This document shows positions 6,296-7,836 of a stretch of 7,836 bases of DNA, one piece after another. Source of the DNA: an uncultured beta proteobacterium (GTDB taxonomy: Bacteria > Pseudomonadota > Gammaproteobacteria > Burkholderiales > Burkholderiaceae_C). The position numbers and the translations under genes are program-made. The notes under the pieces are model-generated. The model made no database searches. It was given only the letters and a program-made list of their open reading frames with translations, and had not been told where the DNA came from. Each line of letters begins with the position of its first letter. Within the stretch, counting starts at the first letter, position 1. The DNA is taken from NCBI GenBank assembly GCA_903944555.1, contig CAJASG010000676.1, forward strand, positions 1 through 7,836, in the 5' to 3' direction.

Positions 6296-6955
6296 ATGAG
6301 CCAAATCCTTTCGCCAATGCGCTATTGGCATGCCCTCAAGCGCGAATGGCTGATTTACCACTTGGGCGACCCGTCTTACCGCTTCATGTTCGAGCCGCCA
6401 CCGGAGAACGAATGGGTTTCTCTGGATTGTGAGACCACCGGCTTGAATGTGCGCAGCGACGAGATCATTTCGATTGGCGCGGTACGCATCGTGGGCAACC
6501 GCATCATGACCAGCGAGCGCCTGGAACTCCTTGTGCGGCCAGACCGGGGAGTGTCCGCCGAAAGCGTACGCATTCACCGACTGCGGCAGCAGGATGTGGC
6601 GCAGGGCCTTCCCATTGAGGAGGCCATGAAGCAGCTGTTGCATTTCATTGGTAGCCGGCCGCTGGTGGGCTACTACCTGGAGTTTGACGTGGCCATGCTG
6701 AATCGGGCCATCTGGCCCATCCTGGGGCAGGGCCTGCCGCAGCCCAAAATTGAGGTCTCAGGACTGTATTACGACTACAAATTCCGCAAGCTCCAAGCCT
6801 ATGAACAGCAAGGCAATGTAAACATCGATCTGCGGTTTGCCACCCTGATGAGCGATCTGGGCTTGCCCCTGCGTGAAGCCCATGATGCCCTGAACGATGC
6901 CGTCATGGCCGGGCTTGCGTTCATCAAGCTAAGGCAGTTGCGGGGCGATGACTGA
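6296..6955 (+). CDS. DnaQ-like DEDDh 3'-5' exonuclease
   Basis: 219 residues from the ATG at 6296, four bases after the previous stop. An in-frame ATG at 6278, overlapping that stop, would add six residues. Neither has a good Shine-Dalgarno, so the start is uncertain. The fold is that of the DNA polymerase III epsilon/RNase T family. Exo I is WVSLDCETTGL (Asp44, Glu46). Exo II is VGYYLEFDVAMLNR (Asp131), with YY where many relatives have HN. Exo III is EAHDALNDAVMAG (His196, Asp201). All five DEDDh residues are present, so hydrolysis of DNA or RNA 3' ends is expected. The first roughly 38 residues (RYWHALKREWLIYHLGDP) form an extension not found in minimal exonucleases. The protein is too divergent to be the replicative proofreading subunit. 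It is probably cotranscribed with the DUF294 protein; the substrate is unknown. Its last 27 bases overlap the convergent response regulator gene. Confidence 0.88.
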   Translation: MSQILSPMRYWHALKREWLIYHLGDPSYRFMFEPPPENEWVSLDCETTGLNVRSDEIISIGAVRIVGNRIMTSERLELLVRPDRGVSAESVRIHRLRQQDVAQGLPIEEAMKQLLHFIGSRPLVGYYLEFDVAMLNRAIWPILGQGLPQPKIEVSGLYYDYKFRKLQAYEQQGNVNIDLRFATLMSDLGLPLREAHDALNDAVMAGLAFIKLRQLRGDD

Positions 6956-7372
6956 AGCCAGTTCCGCCACGTTGTTGATCCTGAGTTCGGCGCTGAAATA
7001 GTTCTGGTTTTGTGCCACTTGGCGGATCGCGTCGGGCAGTTCGGCTCCGGCCCGCCCTTTCACCACATAGCCCATGGCCCCCGCCTGGCATATGGCTGCC
7101 ACCCGGGACAGGTCCGCATGGGCGGATAAACCAATCACCTTCACTGCGGGGTAAGCGCGTTGCAGTTGACGGGTTGCATCCACCCCATTCAAGCCTGGCA
7201 TGTTCAGGTCCATACACACCACATCGGGTTGGCTGTCTGCCACCCGCTCCAGTACCTGAAGGCCATTTTCCACTTCCGCCACAACTTCAATATCGGGCGT
7301 CAACTCCAGCACCATGCGCAGCGCTTCTCGAAACAGCGCGTGGTCGTCGGCCAGCAAGACGCGAAGTGTCAT
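6929..7372 (-). CDS. NarL/FixJ-type response regulator, receiver domain only
   Basis: 147 residues. A complete receiver spans about 3-120: acidic pocket Asp9-Asp10 (LLADDHALFRE), phospho-acceptor Asp55 (VVCMDLNMPG), switch Ser83 and Lys105 (YVVKGRA). The sequence is most like NarL/LuxR-type regulators, which are normally about 210 residues with a C-terminal helix-turn-helix. Here the protein stops after QNQNYFSAEL plus about 17 residues, with no DNA-binding domain. The tail is encoded on the strand opposite the exonuclease 3' end. The ATG overlaps the kinase stop as ATGA (7369-7372), indicating translational coupling and a cognate pair. It could be a phosphate-transfer or protein-binding receiver, or a truncated former transcription factor. 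No terminator is visible between it and the convergent exonuclease gene, since the coding regions overlap. Confidence 0.87.
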   Translation of the reverse strand: MTLRVLLADDHALFREALRMVLELTPDIEVVAEVENGLQVLERVADSQPDVVCMDLNMPGLNGVDATRQLQRAYPAVKVIGLSAHADLSRVAAICQAGAMGYVVKGRAGAELPDAIRQVAQNQNYFSAELRINNVAELASVIAPQLP

Positions 7373-7836
7373 CGGGTTCTGCGCTCCGTGGCTTGGGTGA
7401 TGAATGCCATCAAGCTCTCAAGGTGTAGCGGCTTGAAGTGCAGCGCAATTCCGCGGTCGGTCATGCTGCGGATCACGGCCGGGTCGGTATCGCCGGTGAT
7501 GATGATGGCGGGTAAATCAGCCGTAAAACTGGTGCGCACCCTCTCGATCACATGGAAGCCGGTCTCGCCTGCGCCAAGTCGGTAGTCCGAGATCACAATA
7601 TCGGGCGCCTGGTCCCCCAGGTGTTTTAGCAGTGCGCTGCCGTTGGCCGCGGACACAACCTGGTGGCCGAAATTTTCCAGGGCCAGCACCAGCGCCTGGC
7701 GCACATCGGGGTTGTCCTCCACCAATCCGATGCGCAGGGGTCGGACATGGGTTTGCAGCGCCTGGGCTTCGGCGGGTAGGTTGATCCGCCCGATCGGCAA
7801 TTCAACTGCAAACATGGAGCCCCGCCCAACACGCGA
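7369..7836 (-). CDS. Hybrid sensor histidine kinase, C-terminal part (truncated by window edge)
   Basis: The reading frame is open through the right edge, so the Met at 7813-7815 is internal. The first visible residues, SRVGRGSMFAVELP, match the end (G2 box and last strand) of a histidine kinase ATPase domain. After a linker of about 20 residues comes a receiver domain (about 27-142, counting that Met as 1): acidic pocket Glu33-Asp34, phospho-acceptor Asp77 (DIVISDYRL), Thr107 (IIITGD) and Lys128 (HFKPLH). It therefore belongs to a hybrid kinase, which autophosphorylates on His and transfers to its own receiver. The sensor domain and the His box are outside the window. The gene overlaps the response regulator start by 4 bases. 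CrbS/MxtR-type acetate-responsive hybrid kinases end this way, but so do many others; the identity is open. Confidence 0.88.
   Translation of the reverse strand, partial: SRVGRGSMFAVELPIGRINLPAEAQALQTHVRPLRIGLVEDNPDVRQALVLALENFGHQVVSAANGSALLKHLGDQAPDIVISDYRLGAGETGFHVIERVRTSFTADLPAIIITGDTDPAVIRSMTDRGIALHFKPLHLESLMAFITQATERRTR

Noticed and set aside
6924..7217. A 97-residue - strand frame within the response regulator gene
   Set aside because: It is an alternative frame of the receiver gene; the frame at 6929-7372 carries all receiver motifs. I also looked here for a frameshifted helix-turn-helix and found none.

Overview
The base composition (GC-rich with strong third-position bias), the protein families and one family-typical interspersed repeat suggest a betaproteobacterium of the order Burkholderiales, most likely family Comamonadaceae (Rhodoferax/Polaromonas/Acidovorax-like). 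This placement is inferred from recognition, not from a search. The window is almost entirely coding: nine genes, no intergenic stretch over about 45 bases, and no tRNA, rRNA, CRISPR array or insertion sequence that I can see.

Region 1 (2-4452, + strand) looks like the 3' part of a leucine/isovalerate catabolic operon. It opens inside the biotin-carrying alpha subunit of 3-methylcrotonyl-CoA carboxylase. A GhrA-type 2-hydroxyacid dehydrogenase follows, then 3-hydroxy-3-methylglutaryl-CoA lyase, the last step of leucine breakdown (giving acetoacetate and acetyl-CoA). The lyase stop abuts the start of a YbaK-like aminoacyl-tRNA deacylase fused to a DUF1289 cysteine motif. That gene overlaps by ATGA a DsbA/GST-kappa-fold protein of the 2-hydroxychromene-2-carboxylate isomerase family. 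The tight spacing argues for one transcript, although only the first and third genes have an obvious leucine role.

Region 2 (4465-6955, + strand) begins 12 bases later. It holds a signalling-type protein (cyclic-nucleotide-binding-like domain, CBS pair, DUF294 nucleotidyltransferase), followed closely by a DnaQ-like DEDDh 3'-5' exonuclease.

Region 3 (6929-7836, - strand) converges on region 2. A hybrid histidine kinase enters from the right edge with only the end of its ATPase domain and its receiver visible. By a 4-base ATGA overlap it is coupled to a NarL-like response regulator that has a receiver but no DNA-binding domain, and whose 3' end runs 27 bases into the exonuclease gene.

The points most worth attention are: (a) the YbaK-DUF1289 fusion, whose inter-domain linker appears to be encoded by a Comamonadaceae interspersed repeat; (b) the truncated response regulator; (c) the nucleotidyltransferase/exonuclease pair beside a two-component system, whose joint function is not established.
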